A stretch of 64,000 bases of DNA from Nioella sediminis (GCF_001879695.1 NZ_MNBL01000047.1:1-64000), one strand, 5' to 3'. Shown: positions 17,534-26,709, numbered from the stretch's first letter. Numbers and translations: made by a program. The notes: generated by a model from the letters alone, not told the origin.

Positions 17534-18118
17534 CGTATTACCCCCTAAGTGGTAGTTAATTCCCCCAACGCAATTAAGATTGCATGGTGGCACGACCCGT
17601 AGAAGTGTACTTGTGTATAAGATTTGGATCGTTTGAAAATTTTAATATCGTTTGGCGCGTTTTTTAATACTTTGGTATATGTCTGCGGCCAAATGGGTTT
17701 CTGGCCTCGAAACAGTAAAAAACTACTGTTTCCGACACTGAAAGCGACCAGGTGAATTTCCGCCGAATCCGAATCGAATTAGGGGGCAGGGCATTGCGCA
17801 GCGACTCGCTGTCCGGTCAATCCGGCTGTATGGGGAGGCCAGCTATCGACACCTCTTGCAGAAGGATTTCTGTTTGCCCGGACTTTCTGGCGGGGGTCTG
17901 CTGTGGCATGGGGAGACCCGCAAATCATTGCGACGGACGGTCATGACAGGACAGATCAGCTCAAAGCAATTTCCTCTGCCACGACCTTTCCTTTGCCGCC
18001 GAACATCTTTACGCCCGTGCCGGGGCAAGCTGAAAGCCATGCCTTGACCGCGACGGACGCAAGAGTAACGTCTTCTGCTCCCCCACTCCCTTGTCGTTCA
18101 GGCACCCTGCCGCGATTG
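17534..18118. other. flp upstream region; inverted repeat, no gene
   Basis: These 585 bases hold no gene that I can support; short frames here lack coding character and ribosome-binding sites. The stretch 17600-17730 is AT-rich and should contain the flp promoter. A perfect 9-bp inverted repeat with a 6-base spacer (17709-17717 and 17724-17732, GAAACAGTA/TACTGTTTC) lies about 176 bases upstream of the flp start and is a candidate operator. The right part is the trailing side of the ABC operon that ends at 18119. Confidence 0.5.
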
Positions 18119-19180
18119 CTAGATCCTCTGTCCCGTTTCATCGAACAGGTGGAGATGCCGGGAGTCCAGGCTGACGCGTTGAGCGCAGCCCTCTTTCAGG
18201 ATCACCTGGCCCGGCGTGCGGATCTTCAGGATCTGCTCGCCCAGCATCGCGTTGATGATGGTATAGCTGCCGAGCGGTTCGACTGAGGAAACCGTCACCT
18301 CGAAGCTTGGGTTTCCGTCGCTCTCGCCAAGCCAGATGTCCTCTGGCCTGACGCCGAGCGTACCTTCTCTGCCCTTTGGGGGCGCGCCGCTGATTGCAAC
18401 GCTTTCAGGCAGGATATCGGCTTTGAACTGCGCACCGCGTTCATCGAAGTACCCTTGGAAAAGATTCATCGGCGGTGATCCGATGACCTTGGCGACGGCA
18501 AGCGAGCCGGGCCGGCTGTAGACCTCGTCAGGTGTGCCGATTTGCGCGATCTTTCCGTCGATGACGACCGCCACCCGATCCGAGATCGCCATGACCTCCT
18601 CCTCGTCATGACTGACATAGACGAATGTCTGGTTGTTTTCCCGTTGCAGCCGCTTCAGTTCCACCCGCATCTCTTCGCGAAGACGCGCATCGAGCGCGGC
18701 AATCGGTTCGTCCAGAAGCATGGCCCGGCTATCCGCCGCAAAAGCCCGGCCAAGCGCGATCCGCTGGCGTTCGCCGCCCGACATCTGCGCGGGGTTCTTG
18801 TGCAGGATGTGACTGACATGAAGAACCTCGGATACGAAATCCAGCCGTTCTGCAATCTCGCGCTCCGATGCGCCGCGTTCCCTGAGCGGGAAGATGATGT
18901 TCTCGCGTCCTGTCATATGCGGAAAAAGCGCGAGGTTCTGGAACACCATGGAAATGCCGCGCTCGGCGACATCCATACCCGCACCATCGCGACCCGATAG
19001 CACTACTTGCCCTTCATCCGGTTGCAACAGGCCCAGGATCAGCTTGAGGATTGAGGTCTTGCCGGTCGATGGCGGCCCGAAGATGCCGAAGAATTCTCCC
19101 TGCTCCACCGTCATGCTGATTGGGCCGAGCGTGAATTCAGGATAGGTCTTCACCGCGTTTGTGATTTCAATCGCCGTCAT
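18119..19180 (-). CDS. ABC transporter ATPase, CUT1 type (first of a pair)
   Basis: A 353-residue ABC ATPase of the MalK/UgpC type with a C-terminal TOBE-like regulatory domain (GVRPEDIWLG). Walker A is GPPSTGKTS, less usual than GPSGCGKST; the signature MSGGERQR is intact, Walker B is MLLDEPIAALD, and the switch His is in YVSHDEEE. It is the last gene of a five-gene importer operon and pairs with the ATPase directly upstream. Such paired-ATPase importers resemble the rhizobial glycerol system GlpSTPQV, so a small polyol is a reasonable substrate guess. Confidence 0.88.
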   Translation of the reverse strand: MTAIEITNAVKTYPEFTLGPISMTVEQGEFFGIFGPPSTGKTSILKLILGLLQPDEGQVVLSGRDGAGMDVAERGISMVFQNLALFPHMTGRENIIFPLRERGASEREIAERLDFVSEVLHVSHILHKNPAQMSGGERQRIALGRAFAADSRAMLLDEPIAALDARLREEMRVELKRLQRENNQTFVYVSHDEEEVMAISDRVAVVIDGKIAQIGTPDEVYSRPGSLAVAKVIGSPPMNLFQGYFDERGAQFKADILPESVAISGAPPKGREGTLGVRPEDIWLGESDGNPSFEVTVSSVEPLGSYTIINAMLGEQILKIRTPGQVILKEGCAQRVSLDSRHLHLFDETGQRI

Positions 19181-19183
19181 GGT

Positions 19184-20287
19184 TCAGCGGCCTCCCAGCC
19201 GTCGGCCCGAGTCTAGGTCAAAGGCCATGCTTGCATCGGAGGGCAGGAAGAACGGAACGTCATCGCCCACCTCCAGTTGTGCTTGATCGTCGAATGCGAG
19301 GAACATGGTTTCCTGAACCTGGAGGTATGCGAGCCGCTTTGGCCCCACCCGTTCCAGAACCTCGACCTTGCCGTGCATCGTGATGTCGGTCGGGCAACGC
19401 TGGTCACCGAAATAGATGTCCTGCGGGCGGATCCCGAAAGATCCGCTGTGAACCCTGGCATCGCTGGTGAAATCCGCCCGCACCTTCCCGGCAAGCGGGA
19501 TCTCGGCCCCGCCATGCAGCATCAGGTGCAGTTCCCCGCGCTCTTCCCGCAACTCGCCGTCAACAAGGTTCATGCGCGGGCTGCCGACAAAATTGGCGAC
19601 GAAGCGGTTTTGCGGATCGTTGTAGATGTCCAGCGGCGCGCCGTATTGCATCAGCTTGCCCTGGTCGATGATCGCGATTTTGTCGGCAAGGCTCATCGCT
19701 TCGATCTGGTCATGGGTAACGTAGATCATCGTCTGGCCGAACTCGTGTTGCAGCACCTTCAGCTCGGCCCGCATGTAGGCGCGGAAGCCTGCGTCGAGGT
19801 TGGAGAGCGGCTCGTCCAGCAGGAAAATCCGCGGCTCCACGATGGCCGAGCGCCCGATGGCGAGCTTCTGCATCTCGTTCACCGAAAGGCTGGAGGCAGG
19901 CTGATCGAGCCTGTGCGCGATGCTCATCCGGTCGGCCATGGCCCTGACGCGCCGGTCGATCTCGGAGCGGTCGACCTTCTTGACCTCCAGCCCGTAGGAC
20001 AGGTTTTTGTAAACGCTGAGATGGGTGAAAATCGCATAGTTCTGGAACACGAAGCCGATATTGCGATCCTGGATGCGGATGCGGCTCAGGTCCTGACCGT
20101 CGAAACGGATTGCCCCTTCGGTGACGTCCTCCAGCCCGGCGATCATGTTCATCGTTGTCGTCTTGCCGCAGCCCGAAGGCCCCAGCAGCGCGACGAACTC
20201 GCCTTCCTCGATGTCGATGGAGATATCGTCAACGGCGGTGAAGTCGCCAAAGCGTTTGGTAACGTTCTGTATTTGAATGGATGACAT
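19184..20287 (-). CDS. ABC transporter ATPase, CUT1 type, degenerate signature (second of a pair)
   Basis: A 367-residue ABC ATPase with intact Walker A (GPSGCGKTTTM), Walker B ([11 protein letters not shown]) and switch His (YVTHDQIE). The signature that is normally LSGGQ reads LSVNEMQ, so the composite ATP site that uses this signature is probably weak or inactive. The partner ATPase keeps SGGE. Such asymmetry is known in other heterodimeric ABC ATPases. A C-terminal TOBE-type domain with GIRPQDIYFG is present. The gene is three bases upstream of its partner. Confidence 0.88.
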   Translation of the reverse strand: MSSIQIQNVTKRFGDFTAVDDISIDIEEGEFVALLGPSGCGKTTTMNMIAGLEDVTEGAIRFDGQDLSRIRIQDRNIGFVFQNYAIFTHLSVYKNLSYGLEVKKVDRSEIDRRVRAMADRMSIAHRLDQPASSLSVNEMQKLAIGRSAIVEPRIFLLDEPLSNLDAGFRAYMRAELKVLQHEFGQTMIYVTHDQIEAMSLADKIAIIDQGKLMQYGAPLDIYNDPQNRFVANFVGSPRMNLVDGELREERGELHLMLHGGAEIPLAGKVRADFTSDARVHSGSFGIRPQDIYFGDQRCPTDITMHGKVEVLERVGPKRLAYLQVQETMFLAFDDQAQLEVGDDVPFFLPSDASMAFDLDSGRRLGGR

Positions 20288-20297
20288 CTTGGCCCCC

Positions 20298-21230
20298 CTA
20301 TTTCTTGGCCATCAAGGACAGGCCCTTCATCGCAAGCATGCTGAGCGCAATCAGGATCGACAGCCCCATGGTCGCCACATAGGCCCATTCCAGCTCGCCG
20401 AAGGTCTGGTTGTAGAGGAAGACCGAGATCGTTTCCGTCTGCACACCCGGACCGCCATTGGTCATGATGAAAACCAGGTCGAAGATCTTGAAACACTCGA
20501 CCGCGCGCAGGACGAGCGCGATGATGATGACGGTCTTCATGCGCGGCAGGATGATCTTGACGAAGTTCTGCCAGTTCGACCCGCCAAGCAACCGCGCGGC
20601 AAGAAGCTGGTCGGACGGCACCCCCAGCATCCCCGCCAGCAGGATCAGGAACATCAGCGGCGTCCATTGCCAAATATCCGCGATGATGACCGAGATCATC
20701 GCCCGGTTCACATCGGTCAGCCACGAGAACTCGGGCGGCAGGCCGAGATGGTCATTGATCGGCCCGGTGCCCTGAAAGAGCAGGAAGAACATCAACCCAA
20801 CCACGGCGGGCACGATCATCATCGGTGTCAGCATGATCGAGTAGAACAGTTTGCGGCCGGGAAACTGGTCGATGAACAGATAGGCCAGTGCCATGCCAAG
20901 GAAGAACTGCGCGGGCACGGCCACGATCATGATCAGCACCGTGCGCCAAAGCGCCCCCCAGAACCGGGGGTCGGTGACCATGTACCAATAGTTCTCGCCC
21001 CAGTTGAACACCTCCCAGGCCTGGTACCAGGGAATGCCTTCCAGCGGTGTCCACCAGGTGAACGACAGGTAAAGCTGCATGAGCAGGGGAAAGACCACGA
21101 TGAAGACAAGCAGCAGCAGGGTCGGCAGGACGAACCAGAAGCCCATTTTCTGACCGTCGCGGGCAACGCGGGTCCAGTAACCCGCTTTGGCGTGGGTGTT
21201 GCTGATTTCGGGTGCTGTTTGATCGGTCAT
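20298..21230 (-). CDS. ABC transporter permease, MalF type
   Basis: A 310-residue inner-membrane permease with about six helices and a BPD_transp_1 EAA loop (AARLLGGSNWQNFVKIILPRM). The start is the ATG at 21230, which overlaps the stop of the preceding permease by four bases (ATGA); a longer frame reaching 22031 is antisense noise over the neighbour gene. It forms the translocation pore with the permease encoded just upstream. Confidence 0.9.
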   Translation of the reverse strand: MTDQTAPEISNTHAKAGYWTRVARDGQKMGFWFVLPTLLLLVFIVVFPLLMQLYLSFTWWTPLEGIPWYQAWEVFNWGENYWYMVTDPRFWGALWRTVLIMIVAVPAQFFLGMALAYLFIDQFPGRKLFYSIMLTPMMIVPAVVGLMFFLLFQGTGPINDHLGLPPEFSWLTDVNRAMISVIIADIWQWTPLMFLILLAGMLGVPSDQLLAARLLGGSNWQNFVKIILPRMKTVIIIALVLRAVECFKIFDLVFIMTNGGPGVQTETISVFLYNQTFGELEWAYVATMGLSILIALSMLAMKGLSLMAKK

Positions 21231-22084
21231 TGCTTGAGTGCTCCGAATGTCAGGCCGCGCACCAGGTGTTTCTGGATCATCAGGCCGAAGATGACGGGCG
21301 GGATGGCGGCGATCACGCCGAGGGCGGCTTTCATGCCGTACATCTGCCCGCCCATGGCCGAGGTCAGGGTTGCCATGTAGACAGGCAGCGTCACCCAGTC
21401 CCTCTGGGTCAGCAGAAGCGCCAGAAGATAGTCGGACCAGTTCAGGATGAAGACGAAGAGCGCACAGGTTGCGAGCCCCGGCTTCACGATGGGCAGGGTG
21501 ATCCGGTAGAACACCCGCCAATAGGAACAGCCCGCCACGCGCGCGGCGTCCTCGATCTCGACCGGCACCTCCTCGAAGAAGGTTTTCATCAGCCAGAATG
21601 CGAAGGGCAGGGTGACGATGCCGTAAATCAGGCTCAGCCCCCACCAGGTATCTACTGCCCCCAGAAACGACCACATCACCATGACCGGGATCATCACCGC
21701 AAGCGGCGGGAAGAGACGCAGTTGCAGGACCGAAAGGGGCAGCGACTGCGCAAGGCCGAAACGCACCACCGCATAAGATGACAGGGTTCCGCAGACGACC
21801 GCGACAAGGGTGCCCATGATCGACGTCACAAGGCTGGCGATCAGCGGCCCCACGATGGTCCGGTCGAGAGAAACCACCAGCCCCTCGGCCCGGCCAAAGA
21901 AGATGAACTCGAAATTCTGAAGCGTCGGGTTCTCGGGGAACCATGTCAGCCCCGCGACGGTTGTCCATTCCGGGTGAGGTTTGAACGCCATCGTGACCAT
22001 CCACAAAAGCGGATAGAGCACGACCGCGCATGCGAGCAGAACGAAGAAGTATTTGAGCGCCATCGCGCCCGCTGACGGTTTCAC
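21227..22084 (-). CDS. ABC transporter permease, MalG type
   Basis: A 285-residue permease with six predicted helices. The EAA loop reads EDAARVAGCSYWRVFYRITLP, contacting the ATPase helical domain. The C-terminus (KHLVRGLTFGALKQ) is typical of MalG-type CUT1 permeases. It lies 84 bases downstream of the solute-binding protein gene and is coupled to the MalF-type gene. Confidence 0.9.
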   Translation of the reverse strand: MKPSAGAMALKYFFVLLACAVVLYPLLWMVTMAFKPHPEWTTVAGLTWFPENPTLQNFEFIFFGRAEGLVVSLDRTIVGPLIASLVTSIMGTLVAVVCGTLSSYAVVRFGLAQSLPLSVLQLRLFPPLAVMIPVMVMWSFLGAVDTWWGLSLIYGIVTLPFAFWLMKTFFEEVPVEIEDAARVAGCSYWRVFYRITLPIVKPGLATCALFVFILNWSDYLLALLLTQRDWVTLPVYMATLTSAMGGQMYGMKAALGVIAAIPPVIFGLMIQKHLVRGLTFGALKQ

Positions 22085-22168
22085 GAGCCTATCCCCCGCT
22101 TGTTGCGTGCCGTGTCAGGCGGGCCCGATCTTTGCCGGGCCCGCCGCATGTCTGGAAAAAGCGAAGCG

Positions 22169-23800
22169 CTACGCCTCGTCGACGATGGTCGGCCAGGTTT
22201 CGCGGCTGGCGAGGATGGCCTCCTCGATCCCGTTGCGCCGCTGGCGCCGGATGATCCGCTCCCATTGGCTCTGGGCTGCGTCCATCGCCTCACGCGGGGT
22301 TTTCTGCCCGGTGATCGCGGCCTGAAGCTCATCATCCAGAGCATTGTCGAGCGCGGTCTGCCCGGCAAAGTTGATCGACGGAACCGAGCGGGCGATGGTC
22401 GCCGGGATCGTTTCCATGGAGTATTGCTGGTAGGTCGATGCAACCAGCGGTTCCCGGAAGTTCGCCTGCTGCATCGGGTCGAAATAGCCGCCCGGATTGC
22501 CCGCCATCCAGGTATAGGTGCGGGTGGACGACAGCCATTGCAGGAACAGATAGGCGGCTTCAGGGTATTGCGACTGCGACGAGACCCAGGCGGTGATGTG
22601 GTAGTACAGAACCGACCGACGGTTGATCTGGTCGCCGAAGCGACGCCCGACCGGCAGATGGCTGTCGATCATACCTGTTGCAGCGGAACGCGGCGTACCG
22701 TCGGGGTTATACCCGTCCCCGAACTTCACGAGGTTGGTGTAGATCGCCGTATGGGGAATGCGCAGGTTCCACATCTGATCATAGGCTTCGGCGAAGGTGT
22801 AGGTCAGCGCATCGGGCGGCGTCCAGTCGAAGGAGCGCACATGCTCTTCCGCGCACTGGATGCCCAGTTCGGTGTTCAACTGAGGGTTGGCGTCCTCATC
22901 GAAGAAATGGAAGTTCGGGAAGTCCATCGAGGCAAAACGCGCATAGAACGTCGCCAGCCCCCAAAACGGGCTCATCAGGTTGCCGTTGCCATACATGGTG
23001 CCATAACCGAAATCCTTGCCGGTGAAGAATTCGGAAATCCGGTCCACCTCTTCCCAGGTGTTCGGCACAGCCAGTTCGTGCCCGGTTTCCGTCAGGAAGG
23101 CGTCCTGAACCTCGGGCATCTCATAGATGCCGCGCAGGTAGAACCAGGTCTGGAAATCGCCGTCGAGCGACACCGAGTAATAGTCACCGGCATAGGTATA
23201 GAGCAGCTGCTCCATCTCAGGCGTCGGCGTGCCCCGCTCCGGGTCGCCCCAGTCGGGCTGGTACTGCGCCACGAAGTTGGAACAGTTGACCGCACCGCCG
23301 GACGACACGAGATCGCCGGTGGAATTCCACGGTCCAGTGTAGATGTCATAAGATCCGGCTTGCGTCGTGACGTCCTGCATGACCTTGGTGAAGATGTCTT
23401 CGGCCGGAAAACCGACAATGTCGATCTCGATGCCGGTTTCGCGTTCCCATACTTCCTTGACCGACGGCGCCCCGTCGGGGAACGGCCGGGTGATCTGGCC
23501 GATGGCCCCGTCCGTCAGCAGCATGGTCAGGCGTTCGGGGACTCGGCCAGCTGCACGCAGCGCCCGGATACCCTCGATTGCACGGCCTTCGGACATCGTG
23601 CCGTTGTACTGGAACCTCTCGGCGCCATCAAAACCCGTGGGACCACCGGTCATGCCTGCGGCGAATTCCTGCGCGCTGGCGGGCGCGGCCATGAAATTGC
23701 CCAGCATTCCCATGCTGCCAGCGGCTGCCATGGTCGCCGAAGAGCTTTTCAGGAACTGGCGGCGAGATGGGTGAAGTAGTTTGGGTGTTCTGAATGACAT
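22169..23800 (-). CDS. extracellular solute-binding protein of the CUT1 importer
   Basis: A 543-residue periplasmic binding protein with a Tat signal (SRRQFLKSSS) ending ASAQE. The length and the GPWNSTGDL and GWGNPGGYF-like segments fit the large family-1 binding proteins that go with paired-ATPase importers such as glycerol GlpV. The ATG at 23800 is preceded by GGGAGGAAGATC. A consensus sigma-54 promoter at 23848-23863 points at this gene, and the implied 5' leader is about 37 bases. It is the first gene of the operon that ends at 18119. Confidence 0.88.
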   Translation of the reverse strand: MSFRTPKLLHPSRRQFLKSSSATMAAAGSMGMLGNFMAAPASAQEFAAGMTGGPTGFDGAERFQYNGTMSEGRAIEGIRALRAAGRVPERLTMLLTDGAIGQITRPFPDGAPSVKEVWERETGIEIDIVGFPAEDIFTKVMQDVTTQAGSYDIYTGPWNSTGDLVSSGGAVNCSNFVAQYQPDWGDPERGTPTPEMEQLLYTYAGDYYSVSLDGDFQTWFYLRGIYEMPEVQDAFLTETGHELAVPNTWEEVDRISEFFTGKDFGYGTMYGNGNLMSPFWGLATFYARFASMDFPNFHFFDEDANPQLNTELGIQCAEEHVRSFDWTPPDALTYTFAEAYDQMWNLRIPHTAIYTNLVKFGDGYNPDGTPRSAATGMIDSHLPVGRRFGDQINRRSVLYYHITAWVSSQSQYPEAAYLFLQWLSSTRTYTWMAGNPGGYFDPMQQANFREPLVASTYQQYSMETIPATIARSVPSINFAGQTALDNALDDELQAAITGQKTPREAMDAAQSQWERIIRRQRRNGIEEAILASRETWPTIVDEA

Positions 23801-23847
23801 GATCTTCCTCCCTTTTGGACATTCAAAGTCGAAGTCACAAAGGAGAA

Positions 23848-23863
23848 AGCAACGAACGTGCCA
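23848..23863 (-). promoter_or_regulatory. sigma-54 (-24/-12) promoter P1, ABC importer operon
   Basis: Read on the minus strand the element is TGGCACGTTCGTTGCT, an exact match to the core consensus TGGCACG-N4-TTGCW. It lies 48 bases upstream of the solute-binding protein start and just past the end of the enhancer-binding protein gene. The following bases TTCTC are shared with P2. Confidence 0.85.
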
Positions 23864-23905
23864 TTCGGGGAGGGTGGGCGCAATATTATTGCGTCACGTC
23901 ATCCC

Positions 23906-25636
23906 CTAAGAAACGATATGTTCAGGTAAATCAGCCACTTCAACCTTGCCGCTGTCACAGAGCGCAAGGCAAAGCTCGAAGACGTTCATCATTTCCCGGA
24001 TGTTGCCTGGCCAGTGGTAGGCGGCCAGCACGTCCTCGGCTTCTTTCGAGAACCGCAACGGCCCGTCCGGCGAAACAACGCTGGAAATTTGTTTGATGAT
24101 CCAGTGCTTGTCTTCACGATCTCGCAAGGCTGGAATCGATAAGACGACGCCATTCAGACGATAATACAGATCCTGACGGAACTGCCCGGCATCCACGAGG
24201 GCCTTGAGATTCCTGTGGGATGCCGACACGACGCGAATATCGACCGGCACGGGCTTGGTTGCCCCGACGGCCATGACCTCTTTCTCGGCCAGAACCCGGA
24301 GCAGCCGTGCCTGAAGCGCCAGCGGCATATCGCCTATCTCATCGAGGAACAAAGTGCCCCCGTTGGCTTGCTCGATCAGCCCTTTCTTGCCCTTGGCATT
24401 CGCGCCGGTAAACGAATTGGGCGCATAGCCAAAGAGCTCGCTTTCGATCAACGCCTCAGGCAGTGCGGCGCAGTTGATCGCTATAAACGGCCCCTTCTTC
24501 TTGCGCGCCTCGTGCAGGGCCTTGGCGACGAATTCCTTTCCGACCCCGGTTTCCCCTTCGAGGATGATGCTGATCTGCTTGTCAACGATCCGCGCGGCCT
24601 TTCCGGCCAACGCCTGCATACGGCTGTCTCCGCCATGAATCCGCGCGAGTGCTTCTGGCAGTTGTGGACGTGACGTCGCCGGCTCGGGTCTGACCGGCGC
24701 GCGCACATCGGCAAACATGATCTGGCCATCGGCCATCTCGATGGCCTGTTCACCGGGTGTTTCCGCCCCCATAAGACGCGGGATGTCATTGAAATCGAAA
24801 TCGAACACGTCTTCAAACGGCTTGCCGACAAAGCCCTGCACACTCTTCCAGCTCTGACCAATGGTTTTGGCAAAAAGGCGGTGTGCCCCGTGGGTCAACC
24901 CCGAAATCGTTCCGTCTGCAGCGATCGAAACCGCACAGTTCGGATCGACGCCCAGGAACTCCGACGTCCGGTTCAGCCGCAATATCCAGTCGGACTTGCG
25001 GGAATTCATCAGGTTGGCCAGTTCGATCCGGCGCACACAGGATTTGACCACTTCCAGAGTCAGCGCCTGTGAGTATTTCTCGCTTGGCGACATCAACAGC
25101 GACACGTCAAGCACCCCGATGGGAGAGCCATCGGAATGGTAGATCGGGGCTGCGGTGCAACTGAGCGGTGTGTGCGCCATGTCGAAGTGATCGGTCTGAT
25201 GGATCGTCAAAGCCTCGCCCGAAGCCAGACAGGCGCCGACCCCGCATGTTCCGGCGTTTTCTTCCGACCATTCGGACCCGATATATAACCCGGCCCGTTT
25301 GAGTTCGCGGTCGACCTTTTCGTCACCGATGAAATCGACGGTCACCCCCTTGGCATCGGTCAACAGCAGCACGTAACCCATGGAGTTCACCCGTCGATAC
25401 AGGTCCTCCATCCCGAACCGGGCAATCGACAACAGGTCCTCGGCCTCTTGCTGATGCTGGCGCAGGGCTTTCTCAGGCAGAATCCGAGCTTCGCCCTTGT
25501 GTTCGGGGTCAAGCTTGTGGTCGTTCAGGCAGCGCAGCCAGGATTCGACAACCACGGCATCGCGCGTGGTTTGCTTGCCTTCCGAAGCGTCAACGATTTC
25601 CCGAACGTGATGTTCAAATGCACGAGATTGATCCAT
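23906..25636 (-). CDS. AcoR-like sigma-54 enhancer-binding protein without a DNA-binding domain
   Basis: A 576-residue activator. An AcoR-type GAF sensor (about residues 60-180, with SEENAGTCGVGACL) and a PAS-like segment (about 215-300) are followed by an AAA+ domain (about 330-560). Walker A GETGVGKE lies near residue 361, Walker B is TLFLDEIGD, and RQDLYYRL carries the Arg finger. The sigma-54 contact loop reads NSFTGA instead of GAFTGA (near residue 407). The protein stops at VADLPEHIVS, right after the AAA+ lid, so the Fis-type helix-turn-helix usual in AcoR (about 640 residues) is missing. No frame downstream can encode it: the stop is followed within about 45 bases by promoter P1. Confidence 0.9.
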   Translation of the reverse strand: MDQSRAFEHHVREIVDASEGKQTTRDAVVVESWLRCLNDHKLDPEHKGEARILPEKALRQHQQEAEDLLSIARFGMEDLYRRVNSMGYVLLLTDAKGVTVDFIGDEKVDRELKRAGLYIGSEWSEENAGTCGVGACLASGEALTIHQTDHFDMAHTPLSCTAAPIYHSDGSPIGVLDVSLLMSPSEKYSQALTLEVVKSCVRRIELANLMNSRKSDWILRLNRTSEFLGVDPNCAVSIAADGTISGLTHGAHRLFAKTIGQSWKSVQGFVGKPFEDVFDFDFNDIPRLMGAETPGEQAIEMADGQIMFADVRAPVRPEPATSRPQLPEALARIHGGDSRMQALAGKAARIVDKQISIILEGETGVGKEFVAKALHEARKKKGPFIAINCAALPEALIESELFGYAPNSFTGANAKGKKGLIEQANGGTLFLDEIGDMPLALQARLLRVLAEKEVMAVGATKPVPVDIRVVSASHRNLKALVDAGQFRQDLYYRLNGVVLSIPALRDREDKHWIIKQISSVVSPDGPLRFSKEAEDVLAAYHWPGNIREMMNVFELCLALCDSGKVEVADLPEHIVS

Positions 25637-25807
25637 GTCTCCGCTCCTCCCAAAGCGTCGAACAACCTGGAGGTCATCGGCTCCCTCTCAGGTTGTGCAT
25701 TTTTTAACCGTTTTCTCTTAAAAGTGCTAATCCTTTCGAGATCTGAGAACGTGGAGAAGCCGCGAACGCCTGCTCGCGACTTCCGGCACCTTTCTGCATC
25801 CAAGGCA

Positions 25808-26287
25808 TCACAGTCCGGCCAGCACCGCCTCTGCGCCGGAAACAGACACGGCCGTGGCGTCGGGTTCGATCGCGCAGCTTTCCACCACGCCATCTCTGAT
25901 GACAGCTGCATAGCGTTGCGTTCGCATCCCAAGACCCAGTTCGGTCAGATCCAGGATCTGGTCGGCATCTTTCGTGAAACCCAGACTGCCATCGGCAACA
26001 AATGTCAGCACGCCCTCAGGGTCCATCTGGTCCGCCCAGGCCTTTGCAACGAAAAAGTCGTTCGGCACCAGAATGATGACCTCATCAACGCCCTTTGCTT
26101 TCAGGCGCGCAAGGTTCTGGACATACCCCGGCACGTGATCATCCGAGCAGGGCGGGGTAAACGCCCCGACCAATGCAACCAGAACAAGTGTCTTGCCGGT
26201 CGACCGTTCGGAAAGGTCGATCTGGACGATTTCACCGCCCACGAATTGCTGCACCGGCGTTGTGGGTATCGTTGATCCTGTTTCCAT
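25808..26287 (-). CDS. peroxiredoxin, Prx5 type
   Basis: A 159-residue thioredoxin-fold peroxiredoxin. The peroxidatic Cys is C47 in GAFTPPCSDDHVPGY, matching the Prx5/AhpE-like motif; a second Cys, C138 in VESCAIE, sits near the position of the resolving Cys of Prx5. I start at the ATG at 26287, preceded by AGGGAGTTTCCG, instead of the ATG at 26338, which lies close to the upstream gene. It reduces peroxides in the cytoplasm. It follows the AhpD-like gene by 28 bases in the aco operon, which suggests the two act together. Confidence 0.87.
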   Translation of the reverse strand: METGSTIPTTPVQQFVGGEIVQIDLSERSTGKTLVLVALVGAFTPPCSDDHVPGYVQNLARLKAKGVDEVIILVPNDFFVAKAWADQMDPEGVLTFVADGSLGFTKDADQILDLTELGLGMRTQRYAAVIRDGVVESCAIEPDATAVSVSGAEAVLAGL

Positions 26288-26315
26288 CGGAAACTCCCTG
26301 AAGTGTTGGATGTCG

Positions 26316-26648
26316 TCAAAGGTTATCAAAGGCATCAAGCGCTTTTGCGGCGTAAACCGTGCCGGGGCCGCCCGACATTTCGATGGTCACGGCCAGCACC
26401 TCGACAAGGGTGTCGCGACTGGCGCCATGGGTTTTCGCTTCGTTGACGTGGTAGAGGATGCAATCCTCACAGCCCCGTGCCGCTGCAATGGCTACAGCGA
26501 TACACTCCTTCATGGCTGACGAGATACTTCCCTCTCGAACAGCGGTATCGCCCAGACCCTTGAAGGCCAGCATGGTTTTCTGATCGGCTTTGAAGAGGCC
26601 CATCAATCGTTTGTTGGTCTCGGCCAGTTTTTCCTTGTGTGTGCTCAT
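26316..26648 (-). CDS. AhpD-like (carboxymuconolactone decarboxylase family) disulfide reductase
   Basis: A 110-residue all-helical protein of the CMD/AhpD family. The catalytic array of AhpD is intact: E48, C60, C63 and H67 (ECIAV then CEDCILYH), with the spacing E-x11-C-x2-C-x3-H of mycobacterial AhpD. In that system AhpD is reduced by the lipoyl group of an E2 acyltransferase and passes electrons to a peroxiredoxin. Here it sits between a lipoyl-domain E2 gene (acoC) and a peroxiredoxin gene, so the same electron path is likely; that is inference from motif plus context. Confidence 0.87.
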   Translation of the reverse strand: MSTHKEKLAETNKRLMGLFKADQKTMLAFKGLGDTAVREGSISSAMKECIAVAIAAARGCEDCILYHVNEAKTHGASRDTLVEVLAVTIEMSGGPGTVYAAKALDAFDNL

Positions 26649-26709
26649 CTTGTCTTTCCATGGGAATAGGCCCGCCCGGCGGGAGGGGACCGGGCGGGCG
26701 GGGATGGGG

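Noticed and set aside
17534-17760. CtrA sites (TTAA-N7-TTAA) in front of flp
   Set aside because: Several TTAA tetramers are present, but none have the seven-base spacing; they fit simple AT-richness.
17903-18286. Plus-strand frame of 127 residues downstream of the ABC operon
   Set aside because: Its last part is antisense to the ABC ATPase gene and the rest lacks any recognisable domain or ribosome-binding site.
21231-22031. Long N-terminal extension of the MalF-type permease frame
   Set aside because: It lies entirely over the adjacent permease gene in another frame and has no permease features; the real start at 21230 is coupled by ATGA.
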